Part shown: piece by piece, positions 1 to 7,270 of the stretch
Layout: every line of letters starts with the position of its first letter
Numbering within the stretch: the stretch's first letter is position 1
The notes under the pieces: model-generated
What the model saw: the letters and a program-made list of their open reading frames with translations, nothing else
Told to the model about the DNA's origin: nothing
The model's database searches: none
NCBI GenBank assembly: GCA_947178125.1
Contig: CAMWXB010000022.1
Location: 1-52,657 of the forward strand
Origin: an uncultured Lachnospiraceae bacterium
GTDB lineage: Bacteria > Bacillota > Clostridia > Lachnospirales > Lachnospiraceae
Reading direction: 5' to 3'
DNA length: 52,657 bases
Position numbers and translations under genes: made by a program

Positions 1-84
1 GCTGATGATTTCAGCCTCTTCCTCCGATTCGCCCTCCAAAGCATCTGCCAGCATACCCCAAACAGCATTACAAGCATAAATCAT
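1..84 (-). CDS. Possible N-terminal fragment of a small unknown protein, cut by the window edge
   Basis: An open frame enters from the left edge on the minus strand and begins at an ATG at 84. AAGGAG lies eight bases upstream, so the start has good ribosome binding support. The 28 visible residues begin MIYACNAVWGML and end in an acidic stretch rich in glutamate. The frame stays open upstream of this ATG through other possible starts, but none has a comparable ribosome binding site. I recognise no domain. It could be chance coding in an intergenic region; the rest of the gene lies outside the window. Confidence 0.4.
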   Translation of the reverse strand, partial: MIYACNAVWGMLADALEGESEEEAEIIS

Positions 85-144
85 GCCCGCGGCTCCTTCC
101 GAAAAGGTGTAACAAAATCTGTAACACATTCTGCCCAAAGCACT

Positions 145-191
145 CAAAAGAAAAATGGCGGAAATGCCCATTTTATCAACATTTCCGCCAT
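145..191 (-). terminator. Rho-independent terminator of the tRNA-Arg gene
   Basis: ATGGCGGAAATG and CATTTCCGCCAT form a perfect 12-bp stem (155-166 with 180-191) around a 13-nt loop. On the minus strand the stem is followed by a T-rich tract (complement of 145-154). It lies about 35 nt past the 3' end of the tRNA, the expected place for its terminator. Confidence 0.85.
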
Positions 192-225
192 CTTAAAAAG
201 TCATGTGCGCAACCGCGCATAAAGA

Positions 226-299
226 CGTGCGTTAGAGGATTCGAACCCCCGACCTTTTGGTCCGTAGCCAAACGCTCTATCCAGCTGAGCTAAACGCAC
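226..299 (-). tRNA. tRNA-Arg (anticodon ACG)
   Basis: Read on the minus strand, the segment folds as a cloverleaf. The acceptor stem GTGCGTT pairs with AACGCAC, the D arm contains AGCTCAG, and the anticodon stem TTTGG pairs with CCAAA around loop CTACGGA (anticodon ACG). The T arm carries GGTTCGAATCC. The discriminator is G and CCA is not encoded. The A at anticodon position 34 is expected to be converted to inosine to read CGN arginine codons. It has its own consensus promoter and terminator, so it appears to be a single-gene unit. Confidence 0.97.
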
Positions 300-330
300 A
301 TATGAGAATGTATTTCTCACAACACAAGCA

Positions 331-359
331 ATTATATATAGTTTTAGGAGAAATGTCAA
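331..359 (-). promoter_or_regulatory. Consensus sigma-A promoter for tRNA-Arg
   Basis: On the minus strand, TTGACA (354-359) is separated by exactly 17 bp from TATAAT (331-336), a full match to the housekeeping consensus. Transcription would start near 324, about 25 nt before the mature tRNA. The -35 box lies inside a perfect inverted repeat (AGGAGAAATGTC at 346-357 and its complement) that could also end the chemoreceptor transcript, though no U-run follows. Confidence 0.85.
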
Positions 360-437
360 GACATTTCTCCTATGATTTATGAAACGATTTATGAAATTGA
401 TTAGAAAAACTGATTAAAAACAATTAAAGAGAAATAT

Positions 438-2135
438 CTAAAGTTTGAAAAATGCAACGCTGTTATTTAACTGCTCTATAACGGATTTCAATTCGTTGGC
501 TTCCTGTGCGACCTCTTCGACATTTGCCCGGAGTTCTTCTGCGGAAGCGTTGGCTTCCTCTGCGGATGCCGCATTTTCTTCGGAAATACCGGATAAGTCG
601 CTGATGGAATCCACGACGCTGACTTTATTTTTCTCCACAGCGTTTACAATTCCTGTAATCTTGTTGACAGCTTCAGCAGCCTCGGCGATATGGTTTTCCA
701 CTTCATCGAAGTTGCGGTTGACACTTCTGAGCGCTTCGGCTTCTTTTCCGACAGCATCCTGAATCTGACCGGAAATTCTGCTGCATTCTTCGGTCTTGCT
801 CGTAATTTCTTCGATGATCGACTGTATCTGCTGTGCGGATGAATTGGACTGTTCCGCCAGTTTCTGGATTTCCCCGGCAACAACTGCGAAGCCTCGGCCG
901 GCTTCTCCTGCCCGGGCAGCTTCGATGCTCGCATTCAGGGATAAGAGATTGGTCTGGTCGGAAATATCCATGATCATCTGAGCAGCGGTCGTGATCTGAG
1001 CCACCGCGTCGCTGACGCTGGAGATGCTGGAAATAACATTTTCTGCGCTTTCGGTAGTATAGGAATTGGCCTGCAGTAATTCATCGAGGCTGTTCTTGGC
1101 GGTGTGACTGACAGAGGTAATGCTTTCCGTGACCGCTTTGGTCGCCTGTGAACTTTCTGCAATGTTGGTAATGCCTTCGGAAATCTCGTTCATGTCGAAC
1201 GCTTCTTTTTCGACGGATTCGGCCATGCTCTGTGCGCCATAAGCCAGTTCATCCATTGTAGTGCTCATATCCTTTACGGCTTGTGTGCAGTTTCCAAGAG
1301 AGGAATCAACGCGCGTAACAGAAGTGTCTACCGTAGCAGAACAATTCTGAATCGTCTGAACGACCTCGACCAGTTGGCTGCGGAGTTTTTCTGCCGCTTC
1401 TGCCGCCTCGTGGATTTCACGAATCTTATTTTTGTGATTGCTCTCAAAATGAAGGTTCCCCTCGGAGAGCATGACCATGTCGTTACGAAGAACCTGAATG
1501 CGTTTCGCAATGAGCCGGCCGATCAAAAAGATAGTGACGACGATGATAACGAGCAGAACGCCGCAGATGGCCAGAATATAGAACAAAAACTCGTTTGTGG
1601 TCGTATTGAGCGATGTACTCGGTTTCCCGGTGAAAATCATGCCGGCTATCTCTCCCTCCTGCTCGATCGGGATGTAGTAGCCATAATAATTTTGTCCGCC
1701 GATATCGATATTTCTGGCAAAGTATGAATTTCCCTGATTCAGAACGATTTCTTTTACTTCATCGGAGCATTGTGTCAGAAGCATACGGTTGCCATTTTCG
1801 TCGAGCACCGTCGTGATATAGCGTGTATCTCCATAGAACAGGGTAGATTCGATTCCTGTCTTTTCCTTGATGGAGTCAATAACGGAAAGATTTTCAGTCA
1901 GATTGGCCCCGCCTTTATAGAGCAGCTTGCCGGACAGCCAGAATTTGCCGCTGTCAATGGCATTAAAGGCCTCTAACAGCGTATGCCCTGCAGTCTGCAG
2001 AGTATCTTCGATTTCGCTTTCCGCCGTGGAATTGATATAATCATAAGAAGTGATGATATTTACAGCAATGGACAGAACCGAAGGTATCAGGCAAAATAGG
2101 AGCAGGATAGAGATGATACTTGATTTTCTTTTCAT
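438..2135 (-). CDS. Methyl-accepting chemotaxis protein with extracytoplasmic single-Cache sensor
   Basis: This 565-residue transmembrane chemoreceptor should pass ligand binding to CheA/CheW. TM1 is at about residues 8-28. A periplasmic-type domain at 30-180 contains YYGYYIPI and [10 protein letters not shown], typical of single-Cache sensors. TM2 is at 184-207 and is followed by a HAMP region and a long coiled-coil signalling domain. The hairpin tip is canonical, with [20 protein letters not shown] around residues 401-420. The start at 2135 is chosen because AGGAG lies eight bases upstream; an upstream in-frame ATG lacks this and would place polar sequence before TM1. No che genes are in the window, so this is an orphan receptor. 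The ligand cannot be read from the sequence. Confidence 0.93.
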   Translation of the reverse strand: MKRKSSIISILLLFCLIPSVLSIAVNIITSYDYINSTAESEIEDTLQTAGHTLLEAFNAIDSGKFWLSGKLLYKGGANLTENLSVIDSIKEKTGIESTLFYGDTRYITTVLDENGNRMLLTQCSDEVKEIVLNQGNSYFARNIDIGGQNYYGYYIPIEQEGEIAGMIFTGKPSTSLNTTTNEFLFYILAICGVLLVIIVVTIFLIGRLIAKRIQVLRNDMVMLSEGNLHFESNHKNKIREIHEAAEAAEKLRSQLVEVVQTIQNCSATVDTSVTRVDSSLGNCTQAVKDMSTTMDELAYGAQSMAESVEKEAFDMNEISEGITNIAESSQATKAVTESITSVSHTAKNSLDELLQANSYTTESAENVISSISSVSDAVAQITTAAQMIMDISDQTNLLSLNASIEAARAGEAGRGFAVVAGEIQKLAEQSNSSAQQIQSIIEEITSKTEECSRISGQIQDAVGKEAEALRSVNRNFDEVENHIAEAAEAVNKITGIVNAVEKNKVSVVDSISDLSGISEENAASAEEANASAEELRANVEEVAQEANELKSVIEQLNNSVAFFKL

Positions 2136-2200
2136 AATTTTTTCTCCTGTGTGATGTGGTGATTGGAAAACTACAATGTGAAAATATTGCAATTATTGGT

Positions 2201-2229
2201 ATTATATTCAGTATAATGGGTATTTGAAA
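2201..2229 (-). promoter_or_regulatory. Possible promoter of the chemoreceptor gene
   Basis: On the minus strand a perfect TATAAT (2201-2206) lies about 65 bp upstream of the start codon. The matching -35 (TTTCAA, 17-bp spacing) is weak. I see no flagellar sigma factor motif. Confidence 0.4.
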
Positions 2230-2258
2230 AGATGGCAAGAAAAATGAATAGGGGAATC

Positions 2259-2451
2259 TTCGTGACAGTGCAGTCATCGGGGGCGGGCGCGCACATCGTT
2301 CTTCTGGAGGCACGCTTTCGCTCCGCGAAAAGCAGTAACGGTACTAAGTTCAAAAGCCGCAAAGCGACTTTTTCACTAAGTACCGACGCTTTTCAAGGAC
2401 CTCCAGAAGAACGATGTGCGCGCCCGCCCCCGATGACTGCACTGTCACGAA
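2259..2451 (+). repeat. Variable-arm palindromic element, copy A
   Basis: The outer arms 2259-2310 and 2400-2451 are perfectly complementary over 52 bp. They enclose an 89-nt core (2311-2399) that recurs in copies B (44112-44296) and C (51192-51382). The core begins CACGCTTTCGCTCCGC. GAAAAGC then pairs with GCTTTTC, CGGTACT pairs with AGTACCG, and there is a terminal hairpin with CGC-AAA-GCG at its tip. CTAAG occurs at 2344-2348 and again at 2376-2380, facing itself across the stem. The arms share no sequence with those of B or C. The element lies between the divergent chemoreceptor and pyridoxal kinase genes, upstream of the latter's promoter. No transposase is nearby. I do not recognise the family. 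Confidence 0.9.
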
Positions 2452-2455
2452 TCGG

Positions 2456-2484
2456 TTGCAGTTCCCTGTTTTTCGTGATACAGT
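2456..2484 (+). promoter_or_regulatory. Probable promoter of the pyridoxal kinase gene
   Basis: TTGCAG (2456-2461) is separated by 17 bp from TACAGT (2479-2484), 22 bp before the start codon. It begins right after the right arm of palindromic element copy A. Confidence 0.5.
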
Positions 2485-2506
2485 AGAGTGCAAAAGGAGC
2501 GGTACA

Positions 2507-3334
2507 ATGCAGAAGAAAATAGCAGTCATCAATGATATATCCGGTTTTGGCAGGTGTTCCGTCAGCGTTTCCCTGCCTATTATTTCTTATCTGGGCGTTC
2601 AGTGCTGCCCGGTTCCGACTTCCATTTTTTCCAATCATACGGGGTTTCCGCATTTTTTCTTCGATGATTATACGGACAGGATGCCGGAGTATATCAATCA
2701 TTGGAAACGGCTCGGCCTTGTATTTGATGGAATCGCGACGGGATTTCTGGGCTCTGCGCGGCAGATTCAGATTGTAAAAGAGTTCATCCGTGAATTTGGC
2801 AGGGAGAAGACACAGATTATCATCGACCCGGTGATGGGCGATAACGGGAAACTTTATTCTACTTATAGTGAAGAAATGTGCAGGGAGATGAAGAAGCTGA
2901 TTTCTCATGCGGACATTATCACGCCGAATCTGACCGAATGCTGTAAACTGACGGACACTGCTTATAAGGATGCCGGATGGAAAAAGAAAGAACTGTACAG
3001 GATGGCGGAGGAACTTTCCGCCCAGGGGCCGGAGAAGGTCGTTATTACCGGTATCAAACAGGGAGAGTTCATCGCCAATTATATTTATGAGAGAAATGCC
3101 TCCGAACAAAGATGGATCCGCACGCACAAAGTTGGGACAGAACGTTCCGGTACGGGAGATGTGTTCGCTTCCATTATCGCGGCGGATGCCGTGAACGGTG
3201 TGGCTTTTGACAAATCTGTAAAAAAGGCTTCCGGGTTCGTCAAAAAGTGTATTTTAAAGTCAATCGAACTGGAGATTCCAAAGACGGACGGCGTATGTTT
3301 CGAGGAAATTCTGTATCAGTTAAAAAGAGACTAG
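2507..3334 (+). CDS. pdxY: Pyridoxal/pyridoxamine kinase (PLP salvage), PfkB/ribokinase superfamily
   Basis: The 275-residue protein matches the PdxK/PdxY type of vitamin B6 kinase, which phosphorylates pyridoxal or pyridoxamine with ATP in the cytosol. The N-terminus VINDISGFGRCS is the B6-binding start of this family, and VDPVMGD-like IIDPVMGDNG follows at about residue 105. Near the C-terminus RSGTGDVF is the anion-hole and catalytic aspartate motif. The start is set at 2507, where AAGGAG lies eight bases upstream. The longer open frame runs back through palindromic element A and is not credible coding. It is followed after 73 bp by the radical SAM gene on the same strand. The symbol follows the family; the preferred substrate is not shown by the sequence. 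Confidence 0.85.
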   Translation: MQKKIAVINDISGFGRCSVSVSLPIISYLGVQCCPVPTSIFSNHTGFPHFFFDDYTDRMPEYINHWKRLGLVFDGIATGFLGSARQIQIVKEFIREFGREKTQIIIDPVMGDNGKLYSTYSEEMCREMKKLISHADIITPNLTECCKLTDTAYKDAGWKKKELYRMAEELSAQGPEKVVITGIKQGEFIANYIYERNASEQRWIRTHKVGTERSGTGDVFASIIAADAVNGVAFDKSVKKASGFVKKCILKSIELEIPKTDGVCFEEILYQLKRD

Positions 3335-3407
3335 GAAAAATCAGATAAAGGAATCAGATAATTAACGTATTAGAACATTGGGAATAGAAAGGACGGAAAA
3401 TGACGAA

Positions 3408-4010
3408 ATGGTAATTTTATATGAAGTACATGAGAATTTATATGTGAATATGACGAACAGGTGTCCCTGTGCCTGCACTTTCTGCCTGCGCCAGACGATG
3501 GATGAGATGAATCATTCCGGCAGATTGTGGCTGGAGCGGGAGCCGGACGTAGACGAGGTCATTGCACAATTCGATAAGTTTGATATGAGCAGATATCAGG
3601 AACTGGTCTTCTGTGGTTTCGGAGAGCCGACAGAGCGGCTGGAAGATTTGTTGAAAGTGGCGGAATATGCCAAAAAGAACTTTCAGATTCCGATCCGCGT
3701 GAATACGAACGGCCTTTCCGACTTGATCTGGGAAAAGGATACGGCGCCTCTGTTTGAAGGATTGGTAGATACTGTTTCTATCAGCCTGAATACGCCGGAT
3801 AAAGAGGAATATCTGAAACTGACCCGGAACAGGTTCGGCATTCAGTCCCACGATGCGATGCTTCGCTTTGCTGGGAATGTGAGCAAATATGTGCCGAACG
3901 TTGTTCTGACGACCGTTGCAACGACGATCACGGAAGAAGAAGAGCGGCAATGCAGGGAAATCTGCGATAAACTCGGAGTGACTTACCGCATCAGACCCTA
4001 CGAGGATTAA
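3408..4010 (+). CDS. TatD-linked radical SAM protein
   Basis: This 200-residue compact radical SAM enzyme resembles the group usually found fused to or beside TatD nucleases. The N-terminus ILYEVHENLYVNMTNRC leads into CPCACTFC, whose cysteines give the CxxxCxxC motif for the 4Fe-4S cluster. FCGFGEP corresponds to the GGEP-like SAM-binding segment. RVNTNGLSDL and VSISLNT are typical later strands. The reaction is unknown. No tatD gene is in this window, which is unusual for the group. The ATG at 3408 fits the family's start; AAGGACGG lies about 11 bases upstream, and a TTG at 3378 is an alternative. The gene converges on the merR gene with a gap of only 10 bp and no clear terminator. Confidence 0.85.
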   Translation: MVILYEVHENLYVNMTNRCPCACTFCLRQTMDEMNHSGRLWLEREPDVDEVIAQFDKFDMSRYQELVFCGFGEPTERLEDLLKVAEYAKKNFQIPIRVNTNGLSDLIWEKDTAPLFEGLVDTVSISLNTPDKEEYLKLTRNRFGIQSHDAMLRFAGNVSKYVPNVVLTTVATTITEEEERQCREICDKLGVTYRIRPYED

Positions 4011-4020
4011 AGGCGCTTCG

Positions 4021-4845
4021 CTATTGTGCAAGATACTGCAGTTCAAAAGGGTATCCGTTCTTTTTATTTTGGGCGGAGGATGTGTCGGTTTCAATAATGG
4101 AATAAGAACTGCCTCTGAGTACTTCTTTCATTTCCTCCTGTACAGAGTCTGTCATGTGGGTAGAGATTTTACGGCAGATATAATCGCCGGCGGGAAGCGT
4201 GCGGATAGCTTCATTTTCCGGCAAAAGGGCCGGATTTTCCTCTGGATGGACGAGCAGGAACATATGGCGTGTCAGGGCACCGTTTCGGTATTCATACAGG
4301 ATGCCGGAAGGATAGGAAACGTTGATGCCCATCTGCTGTGCAGTGACAAAGAGTTTCAGAATATGCTGCCCATAATATTTAGGGGTATCAAATTCCTCCA
4401 ATGGTACGGTCAGTATCGTGCGTGCGTCGATGGTGTTCTGATAGAAGCCGTCCGGCAGCATCAGACCGGATTTACTTTCCGGTATCCTGGCCATACCGCT
4501 TTCGGAGATGGAAAGCTGTCGCAATGTTTCCTGTAATGCCTCGAGGCATTTATGGATTTCCAGTATTTTTTCTTCGGCAAGAATTTTGCCGTCATAGAGC
4601 AGTTTCTGTAAGTTGATGGAGTCATTTTCCACATAATGATTCAAATCTTTTAAGGGAATACCCAGTTTGATACAAAGTGTAATGGCATCCAGAAGATAGA
4701 GCTGTTCTTCCGTGTAATAGCGGTAATTGGTATCTGTATTGACAAAAGCGGGTTTCAGGATGCCGATTCGGTCATAATACCGAAGAGACTTGATGCTGAC
4801 GTTTTTCAGCTTGGAAACTTTACCAATGGATAAGTATTGATTCAT
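4021..4845 (-). CDS. MerR-family transcription regulator with C-terminal effector-binding domain
   Basis: The 274-residue protein has an N-terminal MerR winged helix (YLSIGKVSKLKNVSIKSLRYYD, residues 4-25, then NYRYYTEEQL). A coiled-coil dimerisation segment lies at about 75-125, and a C-terminal GyrI/BmrR-like ligand pocket follows. Proteins of this layout usually activate efflux or stress promoters by untwisting a long spacer on binding a small molecule. It starts at ATG 4845 with AAGGAG seven to eight bases upstream; the longer frame has no such support. It is divergent from the two-component/ABC operon with a 148-bp shared upstream region, so it may regulate that operon. That is inference only. 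No operator with a 19-20-bp spacer was found. Confidence 0.87.
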   Translation of the reverse strand: MNQYLSIGKVSKLKNVSIKSLRYYDRIGILKPAFVNTDTNYRYYTEEQLYLLDAITLCIKLGIPLKDLNHYVENDSINLQKLLYDGKILAEEKILEIHKCLEALQETLRQLSISESGMARIPESKSGLMLPDGFYQNTIDARTILTVPLEEFDTPKYYGQHILKLFVTAQQMGINVSYPSGILYEYRNGALTRHMFLLVHPEENPALLPENEAIRTLPAGDYICRKISTHMTDSVQEEMKEVLRGSSYSIIETDTSSAQNKKNGYPFELQYLAQ

Positions 4846-4993
4846 ACAGGGACTCCTTTTTGTTGAAGACGGAAATGGTCGATAAAACTCTGACCTGATG
4901 TCATGGTTGCTGTTCTTACTATGACACATCTTTACGGGTTTCGCAATGTTTTTTTGAGAGAAAGGTTTGGCGAGAAAGGTTTGGTTGAAAAAC

Positions 4994-5677
4994 ATGGTTA
5001 CGAAAAAGAAAGAAATATATTATGTGGAAGATGATGAGAATATAGCGCAGGCTGTCAGCGATTTTCTGGGAAAACATGGTTATCGGGTCTTTGTATTTGC
5101 AACAATTGCTGATGCAAGGAAAGCGTTGCAGAACAGATGTCCCACACTGGTATTGGTGGACTGGAATATGCCGGATGGAAACGGCGCCATGCTGTGCCAA
5201 TGGATACGGGCAAAATGGAAAGAACTTCCCATTATTTTTCTGACAGTCCGTGGTGATTCCTGTGATATTGTTTCCGGGTTTGGAAACGGAGCGGACGATT
5301 ATGTGGTAAAGCCTTTTGCATTGGAGGTGCTTCTTTCCCGTATCGGCGCTTTGCTGCGAAGGACAGGGGATGCCGCCGGACAATATTTATCCTGTGATGC
5401 CATTTCGCTCGACCAGGAAAAAACACAGGTCTTTTGCGGCACGGAAGAAATTCACTTGAGCCCGCTGGAATACCAGGTGCTCTTGTGTCTGCTGCGGAAT
5501 AAGGGGCGGACCGTTACAAGACAGAATCTGCTGGAAAACATCTGGGATATTCATGGGAATTACGTCAATGACAATACGCTCACCGTTACGATGAAACGTC
5601 TGCGCGAAAAGCTGCATCAGCCGGGGTGTCTGAAGACAGTGAGGAGTGCGGGTTATCGCATGGAGGAAACGGAATGA
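4994..5677 (+). CDS. OmpR/PhoB-family response regulator
   Basis: The 227-residue protein has a receiver domain followed by a winged-helix DNA-binding domain. Acidic pocket residues are in YYVEDDEN (residues 9-16), the phosphoacceptor is Asp56 in LVDWNMPDG, and the conserved lysine is in VVKPF. The C-terminal half carries LSPLEYQVLLCL and DNTLTVTMKRLREKL, typical of OmpR effector domains. It is phosphorylated by the kinase encoded next to it, with which it overlaps (ATGA). The start is uncertain. ATG 4994 fits the family length but has a weak ribosome binding site; TTG 4967 would add nine residues. Together with the downstream ABC genes it forms a sensing/export operon of the kind that answers antimicrobial peptides. 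Confidence 0.9.
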   Translation: MVTKKKEIYYVEDDENIAQAVSDFLGKHGYRVFVFATIADARKALQNRCPTLVLVDWNMPDGNGAMLCQWIRAKWKELPIIFLTVRGDSCDIVSGFGNGADDYVVKPFALEVLLSRIGALLRRTGDAAGQYLSCDAISLDQEKTQVFCGTEEIHLSPLEYQVLLCLLRNKGRTVTRQNLLENIWDIHGNYVNDNTLTVTMKRLREKLHQPGCLKTVRSAGYRMEETE

Positions 5678-6534
5678 GAGGCGAAAAGAAGCGGCGTTCA
5701 TTTTGGCGTAAGAGGGAAAATGAACGCATAGAGGAACTGACAGAGTATCTGGAAAAGGTGAACACCGGGAGCGGCGGCGTTCTTTTTTCGACCGGCGAGG
5801 ATGCGTTTTCCAAATTACAGGATGAAATCTACAAAACGGTGACGGAATTGTATCAGACGAGAGACGAGGCGCGTAGAGCCAGAAGTCTTTTTGCGGAAAA
5901 TCTTTCGAATATTGCACATCAGCTCAAAACGCCGATTACGGCAATTTCCCTGTCTACACAGATGATGTATGAAGAACCGGCGGCGGACCATTTGGAACAG
6001 ATACAGAAGCAGCTTGCAAGGCTGACATATCTGGAGGAGGCATTGCTGCTATTGTCGCGCATTGACGCGGGGGCCTTATCTTTTTGCAGGAAAAGGCTCG
6101 ACGTTTTTACCCTTCTTATGCTTGCTGCCGATAATTTACAGGAATTGTTTCTGGCAGCGGATGTTTCCGTCCATATACCGGAGTCGGCGGAATCGGTAAT
6201 CTATGCAGATCTGGACTGGACGATGGAGGCGGTCATGAACATTCTGAAGAACTGTATGGAGCATACGCCGCGTGGGGGAAACGTCTATTGTTCGTATGAA
6301 CAGAATCCGCTTTATACACAGATAAAAATATGGGACACGGGAGCCGGCTTCGCCAAAGAAGACATCCCGCATCTTTTTGAACGCTTTTACAGGGGGCAGA
6401 ATGCGAAAGGCGGCGGCATCGGTATTGGCCTCTCACTTGCCAAAGCGCTTATTGAGGGCCAGAACGGCACGATCAGCGCCGGTAATCTGGCAGGTGGGGG
6501 AGCCTGTTTTGAAATCCATTTTTACTGTCACTGA
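5674..6534 (+). CDS. Histidine kinase without membrane segments
   Basis: The 286-residue sensor kinase partners the response regulator it overlaps by four bases. The dimerisation/phosphoacceptor helix has ENLSNIAHQLKTPITA, with His82 as the likely phosphorylated residue. The ATPase domain shows the N box (NILKNCMEHTP), G1 box (DTGAGF), F box (HLFERFYRG) and G2 box (GGGIGIGLSLAKAL). The N-terminal 75 residues are charged and probably coiled-coil, with no hydrophobic span or known sensor domain. It is therefore expected to be cytosolic. Kinases beside BceAB-like transporters often lack an extracellular sensor and are told of flux by the transporter; that would fit here but is inferred. Start 5674 has GGAGG upstream inside the regulator gene. 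Confidence 0.9.
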   Translation: MRGEKKRRSFWRKRENERIEELTEYLEKVNTGSGGVLFSTGEDAFSKLQDEIYKTVTELYQTRDEARRARSLFAENLSNIAHQLKTPITAISLSTQMMYEEPAADHLEQIQKQLARLTYLEEALLLLSRIDAGALSFCRKRLDVFTLLMLAADNLQELFLAADVSVHIPESAESVIYADLDWTMEAVMNILKNCMEHTPRGGNVYCSYEQNPLYTQIKIWDTGAGFAKEDIPHLFERFYRGQNAKGGGIGIGLSLAKALIEGQNGTISAGNLAGGGACFEIHFYCH

Positions 6535-6582
6535 GTTGTCACTTTCCTCTATTAAAATGGGTTTTAGAAGGAGGTCATTGAT

Positions 6583-7263
6583 ATGGAAATTTTGAGATGT
6601 GAAGGCGTAAGAAAGGTGTATGGCAGCGGTGACAATCAGGTCGTTGCGCTGGATGGAATCGATCTGTCTGTGGAAAAGGGAGAATTTGTGGCGATTGTCG
6701 GGGCTTCCGGCTCCGGAAAATCTACACTGCTTCATATACTGGGCAGTGTGGACAGGCCGTCGGCGGGCAGAGTCTTCATCGAGGAAACGGATATTGCGGC
6801 TCTGAATCAGAGGGAGGCGGCTGTTTTCCGGCGAAGGAAGGCGGGAATTGTTTATCAGTTCTATAATCTGATACCGACGCTTACGATTCGTAAGAACATC
6901 CTGATGCCGCTTCTGTTAGATAAACGGAAGCCGAATCAGGAATATTTTGACCGGGTGGTACAGACACTTGGAATTGTTGATAAGCTGGAGGCACTTCCGA
7001 ACCAGTTATCAGGCGGGCAGCAGCAGCGTGCGGCCATCGCGCGCGCGTTGATTTACCGGCCGGCTCTGCTTCTGGCGGATGAACCGACAGGAAATCTGGA
7101 TCAGAAAAATTCCAGAGAAATTATGGATATGCTGAAATTGTCCAACCGCAATCTGAAGCAGACGACCGTGTTGATCACCCATGACGAGAAGGTCGCACTG
7201 GAAGCGGACCGTATCATAACGATAGAAGACGGTCGCATTGTCGGCGATGAGAAACGGAGGTGA
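6583..7263 (+). CDS. ABC transporter ATP-binding subunit (MacB/BceA-like)
   Basis: A 226-residue ATPase of the lipoprotein/antimicrobial peptide export class. Walker A is GASGSGKST (residues 40-48), the signature is LSGGQQQR, Walker B is LLLADEPTGNLD, and the switch histidine is in LITHDEK. The Q-loop segment reads VYQFYNLIPTLT, typical of MacB/LolD/BceA ATPases. AGAAGGAGG precedes the ATG. It lies 48 bp after the kinase gene and 7 bp before the permease gene, so all four genes should be one transcript. The expected role is mechanotransmission or drug/peptide removal driven with the FtsX-type permease. Confidence 0.93.
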   Translation: MEILRCEGVRKVYGSGDNQVVALDGIDLSVEKGEFVAIVGASGSGKSTLLHILGSVDRPSAGRVFIEETDIAALNQREAAVFRRRKAGIVYQFYNLIPTLTIRKNILMPLLLDKRKPNQEYFDRVVQTLGIVDKLEALPNQLSGGQQQRAAIARALIYRPALLLADEPTGNLDQKNSREIMDMLKLSNRNLKQTTVLITHDEKVALEADRIITIEDGRIVGDEKRR

Positions 7264-7270
7264 CGGATAT

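Noticed and set aside
2259..2451. Reading element A as a phase-variable invertible promoter
   Set aside because: The perfect inverted arms would allow inversion, but the core contains no -10/-35 pair on either strand, no invertase gene is near, and the two other copies have different arms.
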